From positions 6,450,001 to 6,514,000 of the forward strand of contig NC_092341.1 of NCBI RefSeq assembly GCF_046630445.1: a stretch of DNA of 64,000 nucleotides, given 5' to 3'. Shown here in pieces: positions 40,505 to 51,937 of the stretch (positions are counted from its first letter, which is position 1; each line of letters begins with the position of its first letter). The position numbers and the translations under genes were made by a program. This stretch comes from Rutidosis leptorrhynchoides (lineage: Eukaryota; Streptophyta; Magnoliopsida; Asterales; Asteraceae). Below the pieces are notes generated by a model, which had not been told where the DNA came from, ran no database searches, and saw nothing but the letters and a program-made list of their open reading frames with translations.

Positions 40505-43500
40505 ATGAACCAATACCAACAGCAGAAATTAAATGACTTCAAAGGCCAAAACAGGCTTCCGAAATTCGCAATCCCTCATCGTTACGACTTAACTCTTAAA
40601 CCTGATCTTCAAGTCTGCACTTTTTCTGGCCATGTAACTGTTGAATTATCTATATTGGATCCCACACGGTTTCTCGTACTGAATTCGATTGATCTTGTGA
40701 TTCATGATACTCACTTCACAGGCTCCAATAATCATGTAATCATTTAATTAACAGTGTTTGTGAATTCTTACTTATCAAATTGTAATCAAGGCCATTTATT
40801 TTTACTCTCAGTGCTCACAAGGTGTTTGTGAAATTGCAGAAAGTGGTTCCAAGTGAAGTGGTGGTGGATAAAGATGATGAGGCGCTTGTGGTGGTGTTTG
40901 ATGAGGCTCTTAATGTTGGACAAGGGGTTTTGGAGATTAAATTTAGCGGAGTTCTTAATGAACATATGAAGGGTCTTTATAAAGGGTAATTTTATCAATC
41001 GCTATGTCAATATATAAGTTACTGTTATTAGGTTAATTAGTTACTCATATTAGTTAGTACGGAGTATTAGTTATGGTTATCTGTGTTAGGAACCGGCCGA
41101 TCCGAGTAATTAACTGGTCAACGTAGGTTATTAGGTCAGAATCAAATTTAGTTGGTCAAAGTCAGATTATGTCAGTCAAAATCAGTCAAAGTCAATATTA
41201 ATCAACATTTCAATATGAAATTAAATAAATTAGATATCTAGAGATTTTGAACAAATGAAGATTATGTTTATGTTTCTAGACAATTATGTTACGGAGTAAC
41301 ATTTATGTTTATGTTTATGTTTATAAATTTTTAGTATATTTACAAATATAATTTTGAATTTTATTACTTAAGTGTCTAAAAATTCCAAGCCGGTTACTTT
41401 CCATTTCTCCCCGAGTTATCAATTACTCACTCAGAAGTCCCAACCGAGTCCCCAAAATCCTTGAGTGGGATACATAGTAAAACGTGTCAACGGGTAAACG
41501 AATAAGGTTTTCCCTATGCAGGTAACCGGGGAAGATATTTAGATGTATGCGAGTGAGGTTTGAATGGGCCCCAACTACTACGCAATGTATTGCCACCAAA
41601 TAACCATATTTGAATATGGTCTATCATACTAAAATACTAAAATGTATCTACTACCTATGAATAAAAATTTGAAGTATGTATCACATTTTAAAACTTGTTA
41701 TTATATGTACGGAACTTTCTTTTATCGTATTTCATGTATTTCGTGATTTGTCATCAGATAACTAGTATTTTGCACTGACCATATCTATAAGTTGCCAAAT
41801 CATCAAAAGTAGTGCCACGGGGTTTTTGATTTTCCACTTATCTGATCGTTCCCTTGTAGGACATACGTTGATGAAGGTGTGAGAAAAAATATGGCAGTCA
41901 CTCAGTTCGAACCTGCTGATGCACGCCGCTGTTTTCCATGCTGGGATGAACCTGCTCTTAAGGTATACGATTTAATAAAGTTTTTTCTTTTCTAACTTTT
42001 AGAAAATTCATGCTAATTATTTACAATGCAGGCTACCTTCAAGATAACCGCTGACAACGTACCATCAGCGTTGACTGTGTTATCAAATATGCCTGTATCT
42101 AAGGAGACCATCAATGGAGATTTCAAGACTGTATCATTCGAGGAATCCCCAGCTATGTCAACTTATTTGGTTGCTGTTGTGGTTGGTCTGTTTGATTACA
42201 TTGAAGAAACAACATCTGATGGTAATTTCGCATTTGTGTAAGGCTTCGTACTTTTCAACATCTTCCTTTTTTATTCAAATTGACTCATTTCGTTTGACAA
42301 CTGTTGCAGGCATCAGGGTTCGCGCATATTGTCCTGTTGGTAAGAGTGATAAGGGAAAGTTAGCCTTAAGTATTTCAGTCAAGTCCCTCGAACTGTATAC
42401 AAAGTAAGTAACTTTATATATACTCACCATATGGTTTCTTGAATTTTAGTACATATAAAAAGATAATTTTATGCTGAGAAAGAAACAGAACCAAAGTGAG
42501 AGACAAGACAATCAGTAATGTTGTTTATGGATCTTTCTAGGTATTTCTCGATGCCTTACATGCTTCCGAAGCTAGATATGGTAGCCGTTCCTGATTTTTC
42601 TGGTGGGGCCATGGAAAATTACGGTTTGATCACGTATCGTGAAACTGAGCTGCTTCATGATGACTTGCATTCAGCAGCAGCTAACACACAAAGAGTAGGA
42701 CCTACTATATTTAACCTATTAACATTTTATTATGATTATATATTTATATATTTATATTTATATTTATATAATATATATATGATATATGATATGATGGTTG
42801 ATCTGAATAACTTATCAAATATGAATAATGTATCTTTTTTACTTAAGTGGACTTCTTTTCATGTCAGCTATCGATTGTTGTAACACATGAAGTTGGGCAC
42901 CAATGGTTTGGGAACTTAGTAACTTTGGAATGGTGGACTCATTTATGGCTCAATGAAGGTTTCGCAACATGGGTATGGTCTTTTTTATAACATAAGTTAG
43001 ATCTTTGAATTATTCATGATCTTATGATGTATGATAAATGATAATTTAGGTAAGCTATTTAGCGACCGACACATTATTCCCCGAATGGAGAGTTTGGAGA
43101 CAGTTCCTAGAAGTCACAGCTGGCGGTCTGCGCATGGATTCTTTGGAGCAATCACACCCAGTTGAGGCAAGCAAATTATCTTTCTCGATGCTTCTGCTTA
43201 GGTGTTGCAAAATGGGTGGGTCGGGCGAGTAGGATAACGTGTCAAATCGAGTCGTTTTTATGTGTGTCAATAGTGGGTCAAGTTTTTGTCTTCGCCCAAA
43301 AACTTGCATGATTAATGTAATAAGGGCGTTAAAAAAATATTTTTATGATTTACAATTTTATAAGCCATTGATTATGTCAAAGCAAGTCATATTTATGTAT
43401 CGTGAAACAGGGCCGACCCATATGTTACTAGTTGTCAACAAAATAGAACCAAAATCGAACCGTGTTTTGTATATTTCCTCTATAAGATGCATGCATTTTC

Positions 43501-46500
43501 AGGTGGAGGTAGGTAATGCTAGCTCGGTGCTCGAAGTTTTTGATGAAATAAGTTACAATAAAGGATCTTCTCTTGTTCGTATGGTAAACGAGTATCTTGG
43601 TGATGAAATTTTCCAGGTTGTTGAAGCTATAGATTTCCTTAAATACCCTCTTAATAATGCAATATCCTATATATTTATCTGATCAATATGCTTGCTTGCT
43701 TGCTACAATTAGAAAGCTTTGAGTTCTTACGTGAAGAAATACACATACAAAAACGCTAAGACAGAAGATTTATGGGCGGTACTTTCAGATGAATCCGGTG
43801 TTGAAGTAAACAAACTTATGGACATTTGGACAAAACAAACTGGTTATCCACTTATATCTGTGAAATTACAAGACTCCACTTTGCAATTTGACCAGGTCAA
43901 CCCTTTCAAACTATTAATCAATTTACAAATCAATACAAAGTATTTAAAACTTATTTTTTACTACATGTGACATTTTTTTAAACTTTACAGACTCGATTTA
44001 CGTTATTGGGACAGCAACATGAAGGTCAATGGATCATCCCAATAACCTTATCAATGGGCTCCTACAGTAACTGTAAAAAATTGCTTTTAGAAACAAAAGT
44101 TGGCAAATTGGATATATCAGAGCTTTATCATTCTTATTACTCAAGTTTACAACAAAATGGCAATAACAATAAAGAAGTTGTAGAAAAAGTGTGGGTCAAA
44201 GTCAACGTTGGGCACTCTGGTTTTTATCGGGTGAAGTATGATGAATCACTCACAGCTCGATTGAGGAAAGCCATTGAAGACAAATGCTTATCACCAGAAG
44301 ATAAATTTGGTTTAAATTCTTTATTTCTTAATAATATGAGCATTAATAATCTTAAGTTACATGTAGAGTTGGCAAAATGGACCGGTCGGGTGGGTTAGTT
44401 AAGGGCTTAAGGCCTAAGGGGTAATTAAAGTATGGGTTGGATCTACTTAAAAGTCTTAATCTAAAGTTATTTTTTAATAAACTGTTAGTGTTAAATATGA
44501 TTGCAGTTAGTTATATATAATTTGAGATTTTAAGATGTTATTTGATATAAAGAGCAAGGTTGTAAAAGTTGCTAGTTGGAGACGAATCGATCTGGACCTT
44601 GGGGGACTAGTCGGTCGAGTCGGGCATTGACCGGGTGTTGACCAACGTTGCCTTTAAGTAATAAATTAATTAAACATACATATATTACACGTAAATATAT
44701 CAAAAATAAAACATAAATATTTCATACATAGATATATGGCACAAAATATAATTTTTTGAGTAACTTTGACTTTGACCGACTCAGACTTGACTTGGCCTGC
44801 TCAACCCGACTTCAGCATTGACCGACTTTTACAATAGTGATAATGAGGTTTTCTGAATTTAATAAAAGCTCTTTAGGTTTTGATCCATTTGACTCATCCA
44901 ACCCAGATGATCCCGGGTCGACCAACTTATATGGAAATGAATTCTAATCTTCAATTTAGCTTAAATTTGTAATATTTACAGGCATATTGGACGATACTTA
45001 TGCTCTATGTGAGGCTGGCGAAGAATCGATATTGTCTCTTATTTCCTTGATGGATCTGTACAGAGATGATCTTGATTATCTCGTGTTATCAAGACTTATC
45101 ACTGTACTAAATTATAATTTTGATGACATTTTATGAATTCTAATAACAAATTGGTGGTTCTGACGTTTTTGTTTATGTGGCAGGCTTGTTATAATACCTC
45201 AAAGATATTAAAAGACGCTATATACGATCCATGGAATCATTTGAACCAGTTCTTTATTGATCTCATCATATCATCCGCTGAGTAAGCATTCTGTCATCAT
45301 GATGCTAAAATCTTGTACATCACACATAGTGTCTCAGTTTGTGAAAAGAGATGGTTTAAATAATGTTCAGGAAATTAGGTATGGAACCTGTATATGGCGA
45401 ATGCCTTTTAAATTCGATGTTAAGGGAAGAAGTTTATATGGCATTGGCTACATTTGGCCATAAAGAAACTCATGAAGAACTAAAGAGACGATTTCAGACA
45501 TACGTATATGATAAGACCACATCTGTGTTTCCAGTTGATATCAGAAAGGTAATAATTAGCTAATAACTTATAATAGTAACTTATGACTGATAATGATTAT
45601 TAGTAATTATTATTATTATATTATTGTAGTAAATTGTTGATGTGTCTTATTTAATTCAGGCTGTGTACATTTCGATAATGAAAACTTCAAGCGTTGTTGA
45701 AAGAAGTGAGATTGATTCCCTACTAAAGCTATATAAAGAAACTGATGCAGTTCAAGAGAAAACAAGAATTCTGAGTAAGTTTCATTTAGAGTTAGTTATG
45801 CAGATGGGTGATTTGGGTAATGAATTAGATTCAAACGGGTCGGGTTGACCCATGACACTTTTTGTAATTGACTTTAACTCTACTGATCTGGTCTCCTTGA
45901 TCTTCGTCAGGTTGTTTAGCTTCGTCTCCTGACCCAGATATGGTGATAGAGATTTTGAACCTCATGTTTACTGAAGAGGTTCGAGAACAAGACACAGAAT
46001 ACGTAACTGCACGGATATCAATGGAAGCGCGTGAAACAGCATGGATATGGTTAAAGGTGTAGTGAAGATATATTCATTTCGTTATATGATCAATTCATTC
46101 CAATCATTGCATGTTTATTTTGTATGTGGTCGTTGAATATCGTTTTTCCTTGTTTACAGGAGAACTGGGATACGATCATAAAGCGATGGGGTCAAGGGAT
46201 GGTGTTCCATCATTTCATTAGAGATATAGTTACGCCAGTAAGTACTACTACAACTTTAAAATAAGTAAATTACTCATATAAAAAATTACGCGGTTGGTCC
46301 CTGCAGTTTACCTCATATTACGTGAGTGGTCCTTGTACATTGCAGTTTGCAAAAGTTACGTGGCTAGTCCCTGCCACTAATGTTCGCCAATTAAATCCGT
46401 CAAATCTGATCATGTGATCTGCACGTGAGGTCCAATTTCGTACTTTTGTTACTTCTCATGTGCATATAACATTATCAGACTTGCCAAAATTGATGGCCAT

Positions 46501-47074
46501 TAATGTCAGGGACCACCAATGTAAATTTTGTATATCACAATGACCAACCACGTCAAAATTAAGTACAGGGACCATTCACATAATATGGGGTAAAATGCAG
46601 GGACACTCTGCTTCTTACTCATATGGTTCTTTTTAAAGTCAAATGAATGGCTTGGATAACGAGTTTAAGTGAACAGGTGAAAACATGTCTGATTGACCCA
46701 CATATTTTTAGCTAAGTCTTGCCGCGCAAATTTGTAACGCGTTAAACATGGTCGCAAAAATATAACATTACAAGATAAAAACTAAATTTTTGAGTAAAAT
46801 CATTTTGTGATGTTTTTTATGAACTAACATCACTTTTGGGTAGTTAATTTTGGACTAAGTTGATGGAAACACATTTCAGTTTAGCAGCCATGAGATGGCA
46901 GAAGAAGTGAAAGAGTTTTTTAACAGCCGAGTGACTCCTTCATTCGCTAGAAACTTGAAGCAAAGCATCGAACAAATCCGAATAAAAGCCAATTGGGTTG
47001 ATAAAATTAGGCAGGAGGAATCTCTTATACCTAAACTAGCCAGAGGTTTAACCAGAAGACCAATGAGCACATAG
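40505..47074 (+). CDS. APM1: M1 family zinc aminopeptidase (APM1-like), complete
   Basis: Eighteen exons: 40505-40735, 40840-40985, 41860-41962, 42032-42221, 42310-42403, 42541-42694, 42868-42972, 43050-43166, 43503-43616, 43713-43895, 43991-44309, 44982-45103, 45184-45281, 45371-45548, 45660-45774, 45911-46056, 46160-46237 and 46880-47074. They sum to 2,688 nt (895 aa plus stop), close to the ~880 aa of Arabidopsis APM1. Family enzymes remove N-terminal residues from peptides, and plant APM1 is linked to auxin transport and membrane traffic. The substrate motif GGAMENYG, the zinc motif HEVGHQWFG with the downstream NEGFA glutamate, and the catalytic Tyr region (EISYNKG) are all present. The C-terminal ERAP1-like helical domain ends [13 protein letters not shown]. 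The intron after exon 8 uses a GC donor. A start at 40454 would add 17 hydrophobic residues. Confidence 0.9.
46280..46614. mobile_element. MITE in the last intron of the aminopeptidase
   Basis: Imperfect inverted repeats of about 48 bp (46292-46338 and 46563-46610, sharing GTCCCTGCA, TTTACC and GTGAGTGGTCC-type words) flank a non-coding core. The direct repeat TTACTCATAT lies on both sides (46270-46279 and 46615-46624). A 9-10-bp duplication suggests a Mutator-type miniature element. The outermost ends match poorly. Confidence 0.65.
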
Positions 47075-48199
47075 CAACAACACTAAAACCATTAGTGAAC
47101 TCTATTCATGCAACCATTTTGCTTGGATGGTAATCCATATAACGGTTCATTTCGTTAAGGGTATGATATTTAGTCTAATGAACCTACTATTTTTGTAACA
47201 TGCATCCATTATAACAATATTGTTGTGATGTAGATTCACACAAAAGACACAAAGTATGTGCATTTATCACATATATAAGACACTAAATTCATGCATTTAT
47301 GCATGTTTTGTATGGAGAGAGTCGAGACTTGAGTTTTTTAACAGACCCCAGTAACTTGAAAACTTATTTAAGAAAATGAGGTAGTTTAGAAAATATTTGT
47401 CATTTGGTGCAATTGTTTTTTTTCCCTTTTAATTAATTAATAACAGTTTGATTCTTTGAAATCCTAATACTGTAATAAATAGATGATGACGTTAAAATTC
47501 ATAACGTACGAAATGACCATCGGTTTTCCTGTTCTCCCAATATCCACAATCATCGTCTTTTTTAAATTTGTAGTCTATCGATCGTGTACAATTATATGGG
47601 CTATTCGGTTTCCAAAAATCGAATCAACTAATAATATAAAGTATTAAATTATTAATATTTAAAAAATAAAAAATAAAATTATTAATATATGTTGACGATA
47701 AAACGATTTTAAAAGGAAAAGTCAAATTTAAAAATGACTTTCGGTTAAATTATGATTTTTCGGGTTTTCGGATTTAACCGAATCCAAATTTGGTTTTCAG
47801 TTCGGATTCGGTTATGAATTTGATTTCGGTTTAGAATTCGAATTCGGTTTCGAATTTGACTTCCGTTTCGGTTTTGCCTTCTAACTTTATAGAACTGAAT
47901 CAAATAAATCGAGGAATTTGAATTCGGTTTCGAATTTGAATTACGTTTCGCTCCCCCGACTCATGTATTCTCCCTTTTCTCCAGGTTCTGTTAGTTTGGC
48001 CCAGTATGTTATGAGAGATTTTTATTGTGGTAAATGGCAAGTTCACTGGAGATTTACCATTCCATATTATTTGGTGGTAAATGGCAAGTGTACGGATGTA
48101 TTAGTCTATACAGTGAAAGTATATAATATTGGGCGTCTAATCTAGTGTATGTAAATCTGTTGAGGCAATCAATGAAAATTAAAAAGAAAAAATTGTATC
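47075..48199. other. 3' flank of the aminopeptidase
   Basis: This should hold the 3' untranslated region and then intergenic DNA. A stretch at about 47745-47950 is built from degenerate TTCGGTTT/GAATTCGGTTT words, a low-complexity repeat. Open frame 47918-48145 runs through that repeat tail and has no recognisable domain. Confidence 0.5.
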
Positions 48200-48492
48200 T
48201 TAGAGCAGCAGGTGCGGTAATTAATCACCTCGGCGTCGGCATCTCATCTTCACCAACCGACGGTCGGTCGATACCGACTCGGCGTCGGTTCGGCGTCGCG
48301 TGGACCAACGTCGACGGCAAGACTTCGGTTTTTCATCCGTTAGTGGGCCCCAATTTTAAACTTATATCCGTTACTTGCTTTTTTTTCCAAAATAAAATTT
48401 TAACATTATATATTATATATACACACCATATCCCCATTTCATTACACACACAATTTCTTCAATTAAAACACACACACTCCACAATTCTTACT

Positions 48493-50025
48493 ATGAATCC
48501 ACACAACACTAATCACCCACAACACCCTATAAATCCAAGCAATGCATTTGACCAAAATTGGAATTGAAGTAATCCTAATAGTTGGGTTAATACGCAAAAT
48601 AAAAGTGGTCCTCAATATGGTTCGTTTGGTAGTCAATATGGTTCGATTAATCAAACTCAAGTGCCACAAACTCAAGATGACTACCGCGAATTTTTGGCTT
48701 GGAAAGCTTTCCACAATCAAGGAAGAAGCGGCTCACAACATTACTCAAATAATCTATCAAACAATCAATTCGTAGATGAAGTGCCGTCACCAACGTCTCA
48801 AAAAAAGCCAAAGGAAAGGAAAGAAGCCGATGAATGAAGAAGGTTCGAGCCGCAACCAAACACGTGGGATGCCGATGACGAGTTACGTTTAGCTCAATGT
48901 TGGATACATGTTTCCGAGAACTCGATTGTAGGAAACGCAATGACCGGTATATACGCATTATTTATATATATTTTACACGTTTATACTATATATTTACACG
49001 TATATTATATTTATAAGTATATATTTACGCATTATTTATTATATGTATGTATGCGTATATATTTATTATATATGTATGCGTATATATTTATTATATATGT
49101 ATGCGTATATATTTATTATATATGTATGCGTATATATTTATTATATATATGTATACACGCATTATTAATTATTATATATATGTATACGTATGCGTATATT
49201 ATTATTTATATATACACTGACAACGTTTATACGTATAGGGAAAACCTTTTGGTACCAAATTGTTGAAGAATGCAACAAACGTAGTCCACCATGTGCTCGT
49301 ACGAAAGATGCATTGTCTTCGAAGTGGACAAAGTTGAATGCTGATTGCAATAAGTATAAGGTATTGTGAACCGTTTGAAGGCAGCGTGGAGGAGCGGGGA
49401 AAATGATAACATTTTTCGCACCAGGTATGACGATCAGTTTAGGTTCGAGATGGGGAAGAGTTTTCCAAGTTATAAGGCGTGGGACTTTTTGCAAGACAAA
49501 CCAAAGTGGCTACATCCTGATCCCGTTGTTATTGGTAGGCGAAACAAGCGAGTGCCTGATCCCGTTGCAGATGAAACTGTAGATGAAACTGATTTTGACT
49601 TGAACCGAGATGAAGAAGTTGAAACAAATCCAAATGAGGAGCTATTTGGCAGAGATTGACTACAACGTCCACCCGACAAACCAAAGAAGGCTAGCTCAAG
49701 GAAATCAAGGAAGACCTCAAGTGATTCAGCTGCATCATCCCGTGAGTCTTTACACGTGTCCATGAAGGAACACTTTGAAGATGTGTCTCGAGAAAAGAAA
49801 TGGTACTACTCTCAAATGAAGATGGAGTCGCATTTGAGGATTTTGGCTATTGATACGGACAATTTGAATGAACATGATAGGAGGGAAATCGAGAAAAAGA
49901 AGGAGAGGATTCGTCGAGAAATGGCTTTGGAAGACTCATACTCCGACTTCGATGATGAAGAATGGAGAATCGTATTTGTGTTTGAATTATGTTATTTATG
50001 TTTCAATAATTTTATTTGTGTGTGA
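48493..50025 (+). pseudogene. Harbinger ORF1-like (trihelix/NAM-associated) gene, broken
   Basis: The product starts MNPHNTNHPQHP, has an N/Q-rich N-terminus, then a Myb/trihelix-like DNA-binding part (WDADDELRLAQCWIHVSENSIVGNAMTG). After an AT-rich intron (48948 to about 49239) it continues TFWYQIVEECNKRSPPCARTKDALSSKWTKLNADCNKY. A C-terminal coiled region (EHFEDVSREKKWYYSQMKMESHLRIL) follows. Such proteins work beside the transposase in PIF/Harbinger elements. Lesions: TGA stops at 48565, 48835 and 49657, and a one-base frame loss near 49361. All three stops are TGA, as expected if methylated CGA codons decayed. Confidence 0.65.
49020..49200. repeat. TATGCGTATATATTTAT minisatellite
   Basis: Units of about 30 bp containing TATATGTATGCGTATATATT repeat four to five times within the intron of the Harbinger ORF1-like gene, giving spurious Tyr/Ile-rich open frames. 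Confidence 0.8.
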
Positions 50026-50505
50026 ATGATCGTAGTTGTTGTACTAGGATTTTTAATTTGAATAAACTAGGACTTTTAAATTTTGTGCGAGTTTTATTTT
50101 ATTTATCATTTATATTTTATCAAATAATTAAATTAATTTTAAAAAATAATTAAATAATAAAAACATAAATATTTTCTCTTTCCAAGACACTGAACTGACA
50201 CTGAACTGACCATCTTCCCAATTCCCCTGTTTTTTCACCAATGTCACTTTACAATGTCAGTCTAGTCAGCGTCCAGTCATCAGCAAGACACTGAACTAAC
50301 ACTGAACTGACGCGTCACGACACCCTGTGCCCTTATAAATATTTGTAGAAGTACATGACTCCTTTAAATACTTTTGTTAATTTACCATCATCCCTTAAAA
50401 ACTCGTCAAGACTTTGTAATAATAATATTAATAAAAGCATTCTCATACACATATTTAAAGCCCATAATGAAAAATGAATGGACTACTGATGAAAAAATTA
50501 AAAGA

Positions 50506-50540
<35 letters not shown>

Positions 50541-50550
50541 ATTATTATAT
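50506..50550. repeat. (TCA)n microsatellite
   Basis: About 12-13 TCA units lie immediately before the first ~340-bp array unit. Confidence 0.9.
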
Positions 50551-51937
50551 TTTTGTTAAAGCATTACTTAGGATGGTATAAATAGTTTTAAGGCCTATTA
50601 TTTCTCTCACATTGTAATTATGTATAACGCATCTAATTTTGAAACTAATATCATTTCACTAAGTACAAATTTTAACTCATTAACATGCACCGCCAAATGT
50701 AGTATCATCTGGCGGCGCATCATTTTCGGTTTCAGACTGTGCTGAAATTTCTAACATCACCCCAAAAGAGAACAAGGAGCAAGATTCCCTGAAGGTGTCT
50801 TGCCATTAGAGTTCGTCTAGATGACGAAAATGATATTTTATTCATTTTAATCTTCTTTTTAAACGTTTTAAATTTCTATCATATTATTATTTTTGTTAAA
50901 GCATGACTTAGGATCGTATAAATAGTTTTAAGGCCTAATATTTCTCTCACGTTGTAATTATCTATATCGCATCTAATTTTGAAACTAATATCACTTCACT
51001 AAGTACAAATTTTAACTCATTAATATTGGCCGCCAAATACAGTATCATTTGGCGGCGCATCATTTTCGGTTTCAGACTGTGCTGAAATTCCTAAGATCAC
51101 CCTAAAAGAAAACAAGGAGCAAGACTCCCTGAAAGTGTCTTGCCATTAGAGCTCGTTTAGATGACGAAAATTATATTTTATTCATTTTAATGTTCTTTTT
51201 AAACGTTTTGAATTTCTATCATATTATTATTTTTGTTAAAGCATGACTTATGATGGTATAAATAGTTAAAGGCCTATTATTTCTCTCACATTGTAATTAT
51301 GTATAACGCATCTAATTTTGAAACTAATATCACTTCACTAAATACAAATTTTAACTCATTAATATGCGCCGCCAAATGCAGTATCATTTGGCGGCACATC
51401 ATTTTCGATTTCAAACTATGCTGAAATTTCTAAGATCACCCTAAAAGAGAACAAGGAGCAAGACTCCCTGAAGGTGTCTTGCCATTAGAGTTCATCTAAA
51501 TGACGAAAATGATATTTTATTCATTTTAATGTTCTTTTTTAAAAGTTTTGAATTTCTATCATATTATTATTTTTGTTAAAGCATGACTTAGGATGATATA
51601 AATAGTTTTAAGGCCTATTACTTCTCTCACATTGTAATTATGTATAACGCATCTAATTTTGAAACTAATATCACATCACGGAGTACAAATTTTAACTCAT
51701 TAATATGCGCCGTCAAATGTAGTATCATTTAGCGGTGCATCATTTTCGGTTCAAACTGTGCTGAAATTCCTCAGATCACCCAAAAGAGAACAAGGAGCAA
51801 GACTCCCTCAAGGTTTCTTGCAATTAGAGTTCGTCTAGATGACGAAAATGATATTTTATTCATTTTAATGTTGTTTTTAAACTTTTTGAATTTCTATCAT
51901 ATTATTATTTTTGTTAAAGCATGACTAAGCATGGTAT
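50538..51937. repeat. Tandem array of ~340-bp units
   Basis: Four full units and the start of a fifth are marked by GCAT(G)ACTTAGGATGG at 50561, 50901, 51241, 51581 and 51919, a spacing of 338-340 bp. Each unit has an AT-rich part, a hairpin CGCCAAATG..CATTTGGCG, a 32-codon frame that follows the hairpin and ends SCH-stop, and then an AT-rich tail. Unit 4 has lost the frame. The array is broken by an LTR-like insertion and resumes at 54396. Confidence 0.9.

Larger units (their letters stand above)
35816..45073. repeat. Segmental duplication, copy 1 (visible part)
   Basis: This block reappears at 54743-64000 with a constant offset of 18,927 bp. All open frames in the two blocks have identical sequence and spacing, and no difference was noticed in the lines compared. 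It holds the right part of the MULE, the LINE fragment, the upstream region and the first 11 exons plus most of exon 12 of the aminopeptidase. The true right end may lie beyond the window. Confidence 0.9.
48203..50332 (+). mobile_element. PIF/Harbinger-type element, non-autonomous and decayed
   Basis: The ends GAGCAGCAGGTGCGGT and (reverse) GGGCACAGGGTGTCGT are similar, and both are flanked by TTA (48200-48202 and 50333-50335), the PIF/Harbinger target preference. It carries an ORF1-type gene but no transposase. GC-rich repeats built on CGACGGTCGGTCG and CGGCGTCGG lie under the left end and a repeated GACACTGAACTGA under the right. The end match is imperfect, so exact limits are provisional. 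Confidence 0.6.

Noticed and set aside
43239-43682. 147-codon frame in the aminopeptidase
   Set aside because: It runs through intron 8 into exon 9 by chance; the spliced model matches the family protein across the exon 8-9 join.
48940-49266. 108-codon Tyr/Ile-rich frame
   Set aside because: It is made by the TATATGTATGCG minisatellite in an intron.
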